A stretch of DNA of 64,000 bases from Labilibaculum sp. (lineage in GTDB: Bacteria > Bacteroidota > Bacteroidia > Bacteroidales > Marinifilaceae), in NCBI RefSeq assembly GCF_963664555.1, contig NZ_OY761461.1:4195769-4259768 (forward strand), read 5' to 3'. The translations under genes were made by a program, and so were the position numbers. The notes beneath the pieces are model-generated. The model worked only from the letters and a program-made list of their open reading frames with translations. It did not search any database and had not been told where the DNA came from. Position 1 is the stretch's first letter. Every line of letters begins with the position of its first letter. This document shows, one piece after another, positions 6,895 through 15,291 of this stretch.

Positions 6895-8670
6895 CTAATC
6901 GGCAGTTATATTTAGCAAATGCTGCCGATAAGCAGAAAATAATTTGGATTTCGAAACAAATCCAACGTATTTGCCATGATCCAAAACGGGCAAATTCCAA
7001 GCGCCTGTTTCCTTAAATTTGTCCAATACTTTTTCCATTGAATCGGCAAAAGAAATTGATGCGGGTGGCATAATCATCAAATTACAAATTGGTGTAGAAT
7101 ACAATTCATCATTAAACATGATTTCACGTACCTCATCGAGCAAAATGATCCCAATTAAATAACCTTCTTCGGTAAGCACTGGAAATATATTCCTCTTCGA
7201 TTTGGATATCACTTTCACCAGATCACCTAAATTCCCATCTTCCGAAATGCTTATTAAATCAGTTTCTATCACCTTTGAAAGCTGCATAAAACGTAAAACA
7301 GCCAGATCCTTATTATGAGTTATCAACTCGCCCCTTTTGGCCAATTGAGCTGTAACAATAGATTCTTTTTGCAAACTTTTTACTGTAATAAAAGAAATCG
7401 TAGTTGACAACATCAACGGAACAATTAACTCGTATCCGCTGGTAATTTCAGCTATCAAAAAGATTCCGGTTAATGGCGCATGCAAAACGCCGCCAAGAAC
7501 ACTGGCCATGCCAACCAATGTGAAATTACTCTCTGAGAGTGGCTCCCCCAACTCGAAATGATTGTATACAAATACAAACAAAAAGCCCAGCATCGCTCCT
7601 GTAAACACCGAAGGAGCAAAAATACCTCCTATTCCACCCGCACCTAAAGTAATTGAGGCTGCAATCACTTTTAAAAAAACCAATGCTCCAATAAAAATGA
7701 CTACCATATACCAAACATCAGTATAATTTTCAAACAAACTCGAACGAAAAACCTCAGCAAGATTCCCACCCACCAATGCTTTTACTGTGTTATAGCCTTC
7801 TCCATATAAAGCGGGAAAATAAAATATGAGTATTCCTAAAGAAAGTCCACCAATCAGCATTCTGTTTCTCAGAAATTTAAAATGTTCAAATCGGTTTTCA
7901 ATCCAAAGAAATGTTTTGGTGAAATAAACAGAAACAAGTCCTGAGAGAATACCCAGTAAAATAAAAAAGGGAATATCCCGTATCACAAAAGGATGAATGA
8001 TAGCAAACTCAATCAATATATCCTCATCCAAAAAAAGCTTTGTTGTTATTGCCCCGCTAACCGAGGCCATTAGTAAGGGAATTAATGAAAATCGCGACAA
8101 ATCGATTAACAATACCTCCAAAGCAAATACAATAGCTGCGATCGGAGTATTAAAAATAGCTGCAATTGCTCCCGATGCACCACAAGCCAACATCAAGGTA
8201 ATTTCTTTGTAGTTTAAATGAAAATTACGCCCCATATTCGATCCGATAGCCGCTCCTGAAGAAATGATTGGAGACTCCAGACCGATACTACCTCCAAATC
8301 CTGCAGTGATAATGGCTCCTATAACGGATGAATAGGTTTTGTGTAATTTCACAATACTATTCCGTTTTGATATTGCATGCAATAGTGATGTAAGGTTGTG
8401 TTTTGCAAGATCGCGAATAATATATTTTCTAAATACCAAAGTAAGGCCAACACCGATCATCGGGTACAGAAAAAACAAATAATTCTGATAACTCCAATTG
8501 ATTCCTTCCAACAAAAACTCACGTCCGCGATATACTGCTGTTTTCAATACAAGCGCAGTCATTCCGGAAGCAATACCGATAAGTACGCTCAGAATTAAAA
8601 TAAAACTTTGATTATTAATGTGACGCATTCTCCATATTAGAAATCGACGCCACCGCGTGTTTCCGATCAT
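6895..8670 (-). CDS. CLC-family chloride channel/transporter with CBS pair (paralogue 1, divergent ion site)
   Basis: A 591-aa inner-membrane CLC protein with a C-terminal CBS pair (about 465-585). The gating glutamate is present (E132 in GSIGLESP) and the anion-binding GGIGGIFAPSVF is kept (about 346-357). Two anion-coordinating elements are changed relative to its two neighbours: the GSGIP-type loop reads KHNLT at 90-94, and the position matching the conserved Tyr before the CBS linker is Val (about 439; SIVTAQL). The internal proton glutamate of CLC antiporters is replaced by Val (E185-V186). It is the last of three same-length tandem genes. CLCs move Cl- or other anions; the altered site could mean altered selectivity. 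Confidence 0.92.
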   Translation of the reverse strand: MIGNTRWRRFLIWRMRHINNQSFILILSVLIGIASGMTALVLKTAVYRGREFLLEGINWSYQNYLFFLYPMIGVGLTLVFRKYIIRDLAKHNLTSLLHAISKRNSIVKLHKTYSSVIGAIITAGFGGSIGLESPIISSGAAIGSNMGRNFHLNYKEITLMLACGASGAIAAIFNTPIAAIVFALEVLLIDLSRFSLIPLLMASVSGAITTKLFLDEDILIEFAIIHPFVIRDIPFFILLGILSGLVSVYFTKTFLWIENRFEHFKFLRNRMLIGGLSLGILIFYFPALYGEGYNTVKALVGGNLAEVFRSSLFENYTDVWYMVVIFIGALVFLKVIAASITLGAGGIGGIFAPSVFTGAMLGFLFVFVYNHFELGEPLSESNFTLVGMASVLGGVLHAPLTGIFLIAEITSGYELIVPLMLSTTISFITVKSLQKESIVTAQLAKRGELITHNKDLAVLRFMQLSKVIETDLISISEDGNLGDLVKVISKSKRNIFPVLTEEGYLIGIILLDEVREIMFNDELYSTPICNLMIMPPASISFADSMEKVLDKFKETGAWNLPVLDHGKYVGFVSKSKLFSAYRQHLLNITAD

Positions 8671-8729
8671 GAAATTTAATAGGCTAAGTCCTAATTTAAT
8701 AAATAGAATTCTAATATCAGTAATTTACA

Positions 8730-8766
8730 AAAAAAGAAAAGTCCATTTTGCAATTGCAAAATGGAC
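8730..8766 (-). terminator. Intrinsic terminator between CLC paralogues 2 and 1
   Basis: A perfect 26-bp palindrome (arms GTCCATTTTGCAA/TTGCAAAATGGAC, 8741-8766) sits 31 nt past the stop of paralogue 2. On the minus strand it is followed by a T-rich tract (8730-8740). It suggests that paralogue 1 is transcribed separately. Confidence 0.85.
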
Positions 8767-8797
8767 CTTAACGAATATAATAACTAATTCTAACTAT

Positions 8798-10573
8798 CTA
8801 TTCATCCGAAAAATGAACCAAAACTCTTCTGTAGACATTGAATATTTTCGCTTTTGAGACAAAACCCAAATATTTTTCATCCTGCACAACCGGAAGGTTC
8901 CAGGCTCCTGTTTCTTCAAATTTTCGCATCACCTTATCCATAGGCGCATCAACATCCAAAATTGCTGGTGGCATAATCATTAAACTCCACACGTATGTAT
9001 CATCATACATCTCAGGATTAAACATGATGTCTCTGATATCATCCAACAGTACAATTCCCAACAATTTTTCATCCTCATCAACTACAGGGAAAATATTTCG
9101 TTGTGAATGCGAAATAATCTTCACTAATTCTCCTAAAGTTGCATTCGGGTTCACTCGTTTCAAATCCGTTTCGATCACCTTACCCATTTTCATAAGTGTA
9201 AGAACCGCTTTGTCCTTATTATGAGTAATCAGCTCGCCGCGTTTTGCCAATCGTTTGGTGTAAATTGAATGTGGCTCAAAATACATGATTGTAAGATAGG
9301 CTATGGTTGCTGTAATCATGATTGGTACAAACAATGCGTAGCCACCGGTGATTTCAACAATAAGAAATATTGCAGTAAGAGGCGCGTGCATAACACCTGC
9401 CATCATCCCTGCCATCCCGATAAGGGTAAAATTGCTTTCGGAAAGCTTAATAAAATTAAATCCGTTAATTACCCGGGCCACAAAAAATCCGGCAACAGCT
9501 CCCAAAAATAAAGAAGGAGCAAAAATACCTCCAACCCCACCACTACCTGTAGTAACTGTTGAGGCAATCACCTTAAAACCAATAACCAGCACCACATATC
9601 CTAACAACAGCCAATAATTGTCTTTCAGAAAATAGAATATACTATTATTTACTAAATCAGTATGATTGCCATTCAGCAACGATTGAATGGTGTTATAACC
9701 TTCTCCATAAAGCGGAGGAAACAAGAAAATCATTATCCCCAGCAAAATACCTCCAACAATCATTTTTCGATAACAGTTGGTAATCTTCCCGAATATTGAT
9801 TCCAGATACATTGAAAAGCGGGTGAAATAAAGAGAAACCAAACCTGCGAAAATACCTAAAATGATATAGTAAGGGATATTATTGATTACAAAAGGAGTTG
9901 TTACATCATATGTAAGTAAAACACCTTTTCCCATAAAAAAGTAGGAAACACTAGCTCCGGTAATCGATGAAATTAAAAGTGGAATTAAAGATGCCATGGT
10001 TAAATCGAGCATGAGTACTTCCAAAGTGAAAATCATTCCCGCCATAGGGGCTTTAAAGATTCCACCGATTGCTCCTGCTGCTCCGCAGCCAACCATCAGT
10101 GTAACAATCTTGTAGTTCATATGAAAAAGACGAGCCAGATTCGAACCAATAGATGCCCCTGTAAGCACTACGGGCGCCTCAGCTCCAACCGATCCTCCAA
10201 AACCAATTGTTAAAGTACTGGCGATAATTGAAGAATAGTTGTTATGAGGTTTTATTTGAGAATTCTTCTTTGATATCGCATACAAAATACGCGATACACC
10301 ATGTCCGATGTTATCCTTCACAAAAAATTTCACAAACAAAACAGCAAGGAAGATACCTATTGCAGGATAAGCCAGATACAACAAGTTGGCAGAATCAACA
10401 TGCAATCGATGCGTTAAAAAATGATGTGTAAAATGAATTGCGTTCTTCAAAAGAAGCGCAGCCAAACCACTTACCAGGCCCACTAAAAAACTTAAAAGTA
10501 GAACGAACTGTCGTTCCTTGATGTTCTTCACTCTCCAAATTAAAAACCTGGAAAGCAAGCTTTTATTCTTCAT
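8798..10573 (-). CDS. CLC-family chloride channel/transporter with CBS pair (paralogue 2)
   Basis: 591 aa, aligning without gaps to paralogues 1 and 3 through the first 190 residues. It has the gating glutamate E132 (GSVGAEAP), GGVGGIFAPSLF near 346-357, and Tyr at about 438 (HSIYTKRL), the expected anion-coordinating tyrosine. The first motif reads GHGVS (90-94) in place of the GSGIP of E. coli ClcA. As in the neighbours, the internal proton glutamate is Val (E185-V186), a feature known from CLC channels rather than classical 2Cl-/H+ exchangers. The CBS pair spans about 462-585. A promoter box lies upstream and a terminator follows, so it is probably its own transcription unit. Confidence 0.93.
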   Translation of the reverse strand: MKNKSLLSRFLIWRVKNIKERQFVLLLSFLVGLVSGLAALLLKNAIHFTHHFLTHRLHVDSANLLYLAYPAIGIFLAVLFVKFFVKDNIGHGVSRILYAISKKNSQIKPHNNYSSIIASTLTIGFGGSVGAEAPVVLTGASIGSNLARLFHMNYKIVTLMVGCGAAGAIGGIFKAPMAGMIFTLEVLMLDLTMASLIPLLISSITGASVSYFFMGKGVLLTYDVTTPFVINNIPYYIILGIFAGLVSLYFTRFSMYLESIFGKITNCYRKMIVGGILLGIMIFLFPPLYGEGYNTIQSLLNGNHTDLVNNSIFYFLKDNYWLLLGYVVLVIGFKVIASTVTTGSGGVGGIFAPSLFLGAVAGFFVARVINGFNFIKLSESNFTLIGMAGMMAGVMHAPLTAIFLIVEITGGYALFVPIMITATIAYLTIMYFEPHSIYTKRLAKRGELITHNKDKAVLTLMKMGKVIETDLKRVNPNATLGELVKIISHSQRNIFPVVDEDEKLLGIVLLDDIRDIMFNPEMYDDTYVWSLMIMPPAILDVDAPMDKVMRKFEETGAWNLPVVQDEKYLGFVSKAKIFNVYRRVLVHFSDE

Positions 10574-10914
10574 TTCTAAAAAAATTCAACGTTTATGTCT
10601 AACGACATTATTAATACGTATAGATCGGATGGCTGAAGAAGTCAGGCGACCCTATAGAGAATTACATAAAAAAATCCAGCGATTCCATTAATCTTATGTA
10701 TCCCATTGATTATCTGAGCCAATCAGGCAATACATTTACATAACAGCTCTTCAAACGGAGTGCAAAAGTAACAGATATTTAATAAGGAGAAAACCTTTTG
10801 ACAGAAAATTTTATAAACTTTCCTCATGATGGCCTAAATTTCTGATAATCAACACAAACTAAACAAACGTTTGTTGTGACAAAGCATCAGAAAGAATCTT
10901 AAATTTCGATTTTA
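10574..10914. other. Gap between CLC paralogues 3 and 2
   Basis: No gene is seen. It contains the promoter box listed separately, a 14-bp palindrome AACAAACGTTTGTT (10862-10875) near the end of paralogue 3, and a weak CTGA/TCAG stem near 10632-10644. I looked for a fluoride-riboswitch-like core and did not find one. Confidence 0.5.
10763..10770 (-). promoter_or_regulatory. Candidate -7 promoter box for CLC paralogue 2
   Basis: Minus-strand TACTTTTG followed by GCACTCCG fits TAnnTTTG well. It implies a leader of about 180 nt before the start codon at 10573. Confidence 0.55.
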
Positions 10915-12690
10915 TTAATCTTCTGAAAAATGCTTTAACATACGACGGTAAGTAGAAAAAATTTGCGCCCTCGATACGCACCCACAATACTTACCTTCAT
11001 TAAGAACAACCAAGTTAAATTTATCGGAATATTGATACTTGCTAGCCACATCAGCCATCGACTCGTCGTGCTGAATTATAACCTCTGGAACAACCATCAA
11101 ATCACGAACAAATACTTCATCATACTTCTCTGGCTGAAACATTATCTCCCGAATATCATCCAACTTTACAATGCCTTGAAAATTATTCTCCTCATCAATT
11201 ACAATAAATATGTTCCGGTGTGCTTTAGCGATAACTTTAACTAATTCTCCCAATGTGGCATCTGAATTTACGGTGCTAAAGTCTTTCTCAATTAATCGGG
11301 TAACCCGCATCAACGACAATACGTTTTGATCTTTATCATGTGTCATTAACTCTTTACGCTTGGCTAACTGTATGGTATAAACAGAATGAGTTTCGAAGGT
11401 TTTTACCGTGGCATAAGAAACTGTAGCTGTTATCATCAAAGGAACAAACAATTGATAACCTCCTGATATATCCGCAATCAAAAACAATCCTGTTAATGGT
11501 GCGTGCAACACTCCGGCAATCATTCCTGCCATACCAATTAGAGCAAAATTATTAACCTCAAGATCTCGAAACCCTAAATGACGCACAAGTTTAGCAAATA
11601 AAACACCTGCATTAACTCCCATAAATAATGTAGGTGCGAAAATACCACCTACACCACCTGCTCCAAAAGTAATTGAAGCAGCAATCACTTTAAAAAATAT
11701 CACCATAACCAACAAAACAATAATCATCCAAAAATTATCCTGAAAAGAATAGAAAAATGAATTGTTGAACAGGTAGGAATAATTGCCTGACAGAGATGAG
11801 TTAATCGCATCATATCCCTCTCCAAATAAAGCGGGGAAAAAGAAAATAATAACTCCAAGTGATAATCCACCAAAAATTAATTTCTTATAAATCGAATCAA
11901 TTTTTTCGAAAATACCATGTATAAACATGTAGCACTTTGTAAAATAAGTAGCAATCAGACCGGTGAAAATCCCCAAAACAATGTAGTAAGGTAAATCCGA
12001 CATAATAAACCCGTTTTGCACCTTAAAAGGATACAAAACATCCATTCCCAAAAAGAAATAAGAGGTTATAACAGCTGATGCAGATGCTAACAAAAGCGGA
12101 ACCAAAGACCACATGGTGAGATCAAGCATGATTACTTCCAAAGCAAAAACAATTGCAGCAATCGGAGCTTTAAAAATCGCAGCCATTGCTCCCGCACAGG
12201 CACAACCCAAAAGCAATGTAATATGCTTGTAATTTAAGTGGAATAAACGCCCAATATTTGATCCAAGAGCAGCTCCGGTCGCGACAGTTGGCCCTTCCAA
12301 ACCAACCGAACCACCAAATCCAACTGTTAGGGCCGATGTTACAACTGATGAGAACATATTGTGGCGGCTAATTTGAGCATTGGATTTTGAAATGCCATAG
12401 AGTACATTTGGTATGCCATGACGAACCGGACGTCTGATCACATATTTTATAAATAAAACGGCCATCAAAATTCCAATAGTTGGATAAATAACGTATAGTA
12501 TATTTTTATATTCCAGCGAGGAGTTACGTTGAAGAAGGGAACTGATAAAATGGACAGAATTTTTAATAATTACTGCTGCAATTCCTGATGTTACACCAAT
12601 AATAATAGCTAACATTGAAATAAACTGACGATTATTTATGTGCTTTAAACGCCAAACCAAAAAACGACCTAATAATGATTTTTTTTTCAC
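10915..12690 (-). CDS. CLC-family chloride channel/transporter with CBS pair (paralogue 3)
   Basis: The most canonical of the three 591-aa CLC proteins. Motif 1 is RHGIP (90-94), the gating glutamate E132 lies in GSVGLEGP, GGVGGIFAPTLF is at about 346-357, and the conserved Tyr is at about 438 (HSVYTIQL). The internal proton-transfer position is Val (E185-V186), as in both neighbours. The C-terminal CBS pair spans about 462-585 and may bind adenine nucleotides. It lies first in the direction of transcription and is probably the parental copy from which the other two diverged by tandem duplication; that order is inferred from motif conservation only. Confidence 0.94.
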   Translation of the reverse strand: MKKKSLLGRFLVWRLKHINNRQFISMLAIIIGVTSGIAAVIIKNSVHFISSLLQRNSSLEYKNILYVIYPTIGILMAVLFIKYVIRRPVRHGIPNVLYGISKSNAQISRHNMFSSVVTSALTVGFGGSVGLEGPTVATGAALGSNIGRLFHLNYKHITLLLGCACAGAMAAIFKAPIAAIVFALEVIMLDLTMWSLVPLLLASASAVITSYFFLGMDVLYPFKVQNGFIMSDLPYYIVLGIFTGLIATYFTKCYMFIHGIFEKIDSIYKKLIFGGLSLGVIIFFFPALFGEGYDAINSSLSGNYSYLFNNSFFYSFQDNFWMIIVLLVMVIFFKVIAASITFGAGGVGGIFAPTLFMGVNAGVLFAKLVRHLGFRDLEVNNFALIGMAGMIAGVLHAPLTGLFLIADISGGYQLFVPLMITATVSYATVKTFETHSVYTIQLAKRKELMTHDKDQNVLSLMRVTRLIEKDFSTVNSDATLGELVKVIAKAHRNIFIVIDEENNFQGIVKLDDIREIMFQPEKYDEVFVRDLMVVPEVIIQHDESMADVASKYQYSDKFNLVVLNEGKYCGCVSRAQIFSTYRRMLKHFSED

Positions 12691-12964
12691 CCTAAAATTT
12701 AAATAAAACCAATCTCACGATTCCAACGCAACCAATTGCCAATCATTCACCAAATTCCTTCATTCGAAGCTTAAAATAAAGAATATCTTCCTTAAGATAC
12801 AAGAAGCAACTCCCTAATCGAAAAAATAATCCAATGTAATCTGATATATATAATAGATCTAAAGAACATCTTTCAGATCACATTACTACGTTCTAAAGAG
12901 TAACAAGTTGAATAGGTATGCTTAAAATCATACTTCCACGTCTTATTCTTATCAAGAATTTTTC

Positions 12965-12972
12965 TAAATTTG
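12965..12972 (+). promoter_or_regulatory. Candidate -7 promoter box for the FabK-like gene
   Basis: TAAATTTG fits TAnnTTTG. It would start transcription about 17 nt before the leader hairpin at 12996. Confidence 0.55.
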
Positions 12973-12995
12973 CATCATCACCGATTCATATTAAC

Positions 12996-13034
12996 AGACA
13001 CAAGCATACAATCTTTGTTCTTGTGTCTTTTTTT
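12996..13034 (+). terminator. Terminator-like hairpin in the 5' leader (possible attenuator)
   Basis: A 9-bp stem AGACACAAG/CTTGTGTCT (12996-13004 with 13020-13028) is followed by seven T residues, 29 nt before the ATG at 13063. It lies between promoter and gene, so it could attenuate transcription or make a short RNA. Confidence 0.6.
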
Positions 13035-13062
13035 GATTGAATAACATTAGATTCTAAAGAAA

Positions 13063-14016
13063 ATGACAAATCGAATAACATCTCTTTTCAATATTAAATA
13101 CCCAATTATTCAAGGGGGAATGGTTTGGTGCTCAGGTTGGAAGTTGGCAACGGCTGTTAGTAATGCCGGAGGATTAGGTTTAATTGGCGCCGGATCGATG
13201 CACCCTGATACATTTCAGGAGCATATTCAAAAAGCAAAAACTGCAACCAACAAACCATTTGGTGTTAATGTTCCATTACTTTATCCTGAAATGGATAAGA
13301 TCATGAACATCATTGTAAAAGAAGGTGTTAAAATTGTATTTACATCGGCAGGAAGCCCTAAAAAATGGACTCCATTTTTAAAAAAACATGATATTACGGT
13401 GGTGCATGTTGTATCAAGTGCTTTTTTTGCAAAAAAATGCGAGGATGCAGGTGTTGATGCAATTGTTGCTGAAGGTTTTGAAGCAGGAGGTCACAATGGA
13501 AGAGAGGAAACAACTACAATGGCATTAATTCCTTCGGTTAGAAAAGTCATTAAATTACCTTTGATTGCGGCTGGTGGAATTGGATCAGGAGAAAGCATGT
13601 TATCTGCAATGATATTAGGAGCTGATGGAGTTCAAATGGGAACCCGTTTTGCCATTTCTGAAGAATCCTCGGCTCACGAAAATTTTAAAAAATCGGTACT
13701 GAAACTAAGTGAAGGCGACACAAAACTGGCTCTGAAAAAGTTAGCCCCTACCCGTTTGGTTAAAAATGATTTTTTCAATCAAGTACATGAAGCAGAATGT
13801 AGAGGTGCATCCCCGGAAGAAATGAAGGAAATATTAGGAAAAGGCCGTGCTAAAACAGGCATGTTTGAAGGGAATTTAGAAGAGGGTGAATTGGAGATTG
13901 GTCAGGTTTCTGCACTAATCAATAAAATCCAACCCGTTTCTGAAATTATAACTCAAATAGTACAAGAATATCAAGAGAGCCTGACTCAATTACAATCCGA
14001 AAAATATAAATTTTAA
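13063..14016 (+). CDS. FMN-dependent nitronate monooxygenase / FabK-like enoyl-ACP reductase
   Basis: A TIM-barrel flavoprotein of 317 aa. The N-terminal IKYPIIQGGMVWCSG binds FMN phosphate and backbone in this family; GFEAGGHNGREETT near residue 145 carries the family's active-site His; PLIAAGGIGSGESMLSAMILGADGVQMGTRF (about 172-202) is the FMN-phosphate loop. Nitronate monooxygenases detoxify alkyl nitronates, while FabK reduces enoyl-ACP in fatty-acid synthesis. The length and the GHNG...TTMALIP arrangement are close to FabK, but sequence inspection cannot decide. A leader hairpin precedes it, and the M16 peptidase pair follows after 34 nt, so they may share a transcript. Confidence 0.85.
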   Translation: MTNRITSLFNIKYPIIQGGMVWCSGWKLATAVSNAGGLGLIGAGSMHPDTFQEHIQKAKTATNKPFGVNVPLLYPEMDKIMNIIVKEGVKIVFTSAGSPKKWTPFLKKHDITVVHVVSSAFFAKKCEDAGVDAIVAEGFEAGGHNGREETTTMALIPSVRKVIKLPLIAAGGIGSGESMLSAMILGADGVQMGTRFAISEESSAHENFKKSVLKLSEGDTKLALKKLAPTRLVKNDFFNQVHEAECRGASPEEMKEILGKGRAKTGMFEGNLEEGELEIGQVSALINKIQPVSEIITQIVQEYQESLTQLQSEKYKF

Positions 14017-14050
14017 GGCGTATCCATTCTTAAATTACACAGAAGAAACT

Positions 14051-15289
14051 ATGATTGAATTTGATAAATTTACACTTAAGAATGGCTTGCGGGTAATTGT
14101 GCATCGCGATGAGACCACTCCAATGGCTGCCGTAAATATATTATACAATATTGGAGCAAAAGATGAAAATCCTGAACGAACCGGATTTGCACACCTTTTT
14201 GAGCACCTCATGTTTGGAGGATCGATAAATATTCCAAATTACGACGAACCCCTGCAAATGGTCGGAGGCGACAACAACGCATGGACCAATAATGACATCA
14301 CCAATTACTATCTTACTGTTCCAAAAGCAAATTTGGAAACTGCTTTTTGGTTGGAATCCGACAGAATGCTGAGTTTGGCTTTTAGCGAAAAAAGTCTGGA
14401 AGTGCAACGAAGTGTAGTCATTGAAGAGTTTAAACAACGGTATTTCAATCAGCCTTACGGCGATGTATGGTTGCATCTTCGCCCTTTGGCCTATAAAGAA
14501 CATCCTTACCAATGGCCTACAATTGGGAAATCTATCGATCACATTGAAAAAGCTACCTTAGAAGAAGTTAAGGATTTCTTTTTTCACCATTACGCTCCCA
14601 ACAATGCAATAATGGTTGTTGCAGGAAATGTGGATACTCAACAAGTAAAAGAACTATCGGAAAAATGGTTTGGACCAATTGAACGAAGAGAAATTCAGGA
14701 AAGAAATCTTCCTGTAGAACCAACTCAAAATGAATTCCGGAGCAAACGAATTGACAGTAACGTGCCGTTTGATGCCATCTACATGGCCTTTCATATGGGG
14801 AAAAGAATGGACGAGGATTTCTATATTATTGATTTGATTTCGGATGTATTGTCTAACGGACAATCGTCCCGGATTTTTCAATCGTTGGTAAAAGAAAAGA
14901 ATTTATTCTCTTCGATCGACGCCTACATTACAGGTGAATTTGAACCGGGCTTGTTTCTGATAACAGGAAAACTAGTTGAAGGTGTAGCCATGGAAACAGC
15001 AGATGCTGCCATTTGGGAAGAACTGAATAAAATGGCCACAACAAAAGTTGATGAGTACGAACTTCAGAAAGTGAAAAATAAGGTGGAGTCAAGCTTAGTG
15101 TTTTCAGAAATCAGCTATTTAAACAAGGCTATGAACCTGGCTACCCATGAATTATTAGGTGATGCCGACGACATTAATAAAGAAGTGGAAAAATATCAGA
15201 AAGTAAGTGTTAATGACATTTTAAACAGCTCCGCTAAAATTTTCAGAAAGGAAAATTGTTCTACACTTTATTACTACTCAAAAAAATAG
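14051..15289 (+). CDS. M16-family zinc metallopeptidase (catalytic subunit)
   Basis: Inverzincin of 412 aa. The inverted zinc motif HLFEH is at H48-x-x-E51-H52, and the third ligand is within VVIEEFKQR about 74 residues later (E125/E126). This is one half of the clam-shell found in the processing-peptidase family; the partner is the next gene, 2 nt downstream. Together they resemble bacterial heterodimeric M16B peptidases, in which one chain has the zinc site and the other the substrate-binding Arg/Tyr pair. There is no signal peptide, so a cytoplasmic location is expected. Confidence 0.92.
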   Translation: MIEFDKFTLKNGLRVIVHRDETTPMAAVNILYNIGAKDENPERTGFAHLFEHLMFGGSINIPNYDEPLQMVGGDNNAWTNNDITNYYLTVPKANLETAFWLESDRMLSLAFSEKSLEVQRSVVIEEFKQRYFNQPYGDVWLHLRPLAYKEHPYQWPTIGKSIDHIEKATLEEVKDFFFHHYAPNNAIMVVAGNVDTQQVKELSEKWFGPIERREIQERNLPVEPTQNEFRSKRIDSNVPFDAIYMAFHMGKRMDEDFYIIDLISDVLSNGQSSRIFQSLVKEKNLFSSIDAYITGEFEPGLFLITGKLVEGVAMETADAAIWEELNKMATTKVDEYELQKVKNKVESSLVFSEISYLNKAMNLATHELLGDADDINKEVEKYQKVSVNDILNSSAKIFRKENCSTLYYYSKK

Positions 15290-15291
15290 GA

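Larger units (their letters stand above)
12691..13062. other. Divergent gap between CLC paralogue 3 and the FabK-like gene
   Basis: No gene is seen. The right part holds a promoter box and a terminator-like leader hairpin, both listed separately. The left part should contain the CLC paralogue 3 promoter, but I find no convincing box. Confidence 0.5.

Noticed and set aside
9269..9617. Plus-strand frames inside CLC paralogue 2
   Set aside because: They are reverse-strand shadows of a clearly coding membrane protein.
10574..10914. Fluoride riboswitch before a CLC gene
   Set aside because: GGCTGA and CCATCC fragments drew attention, but the conserved core and pseudoknot pairing cannot be built.
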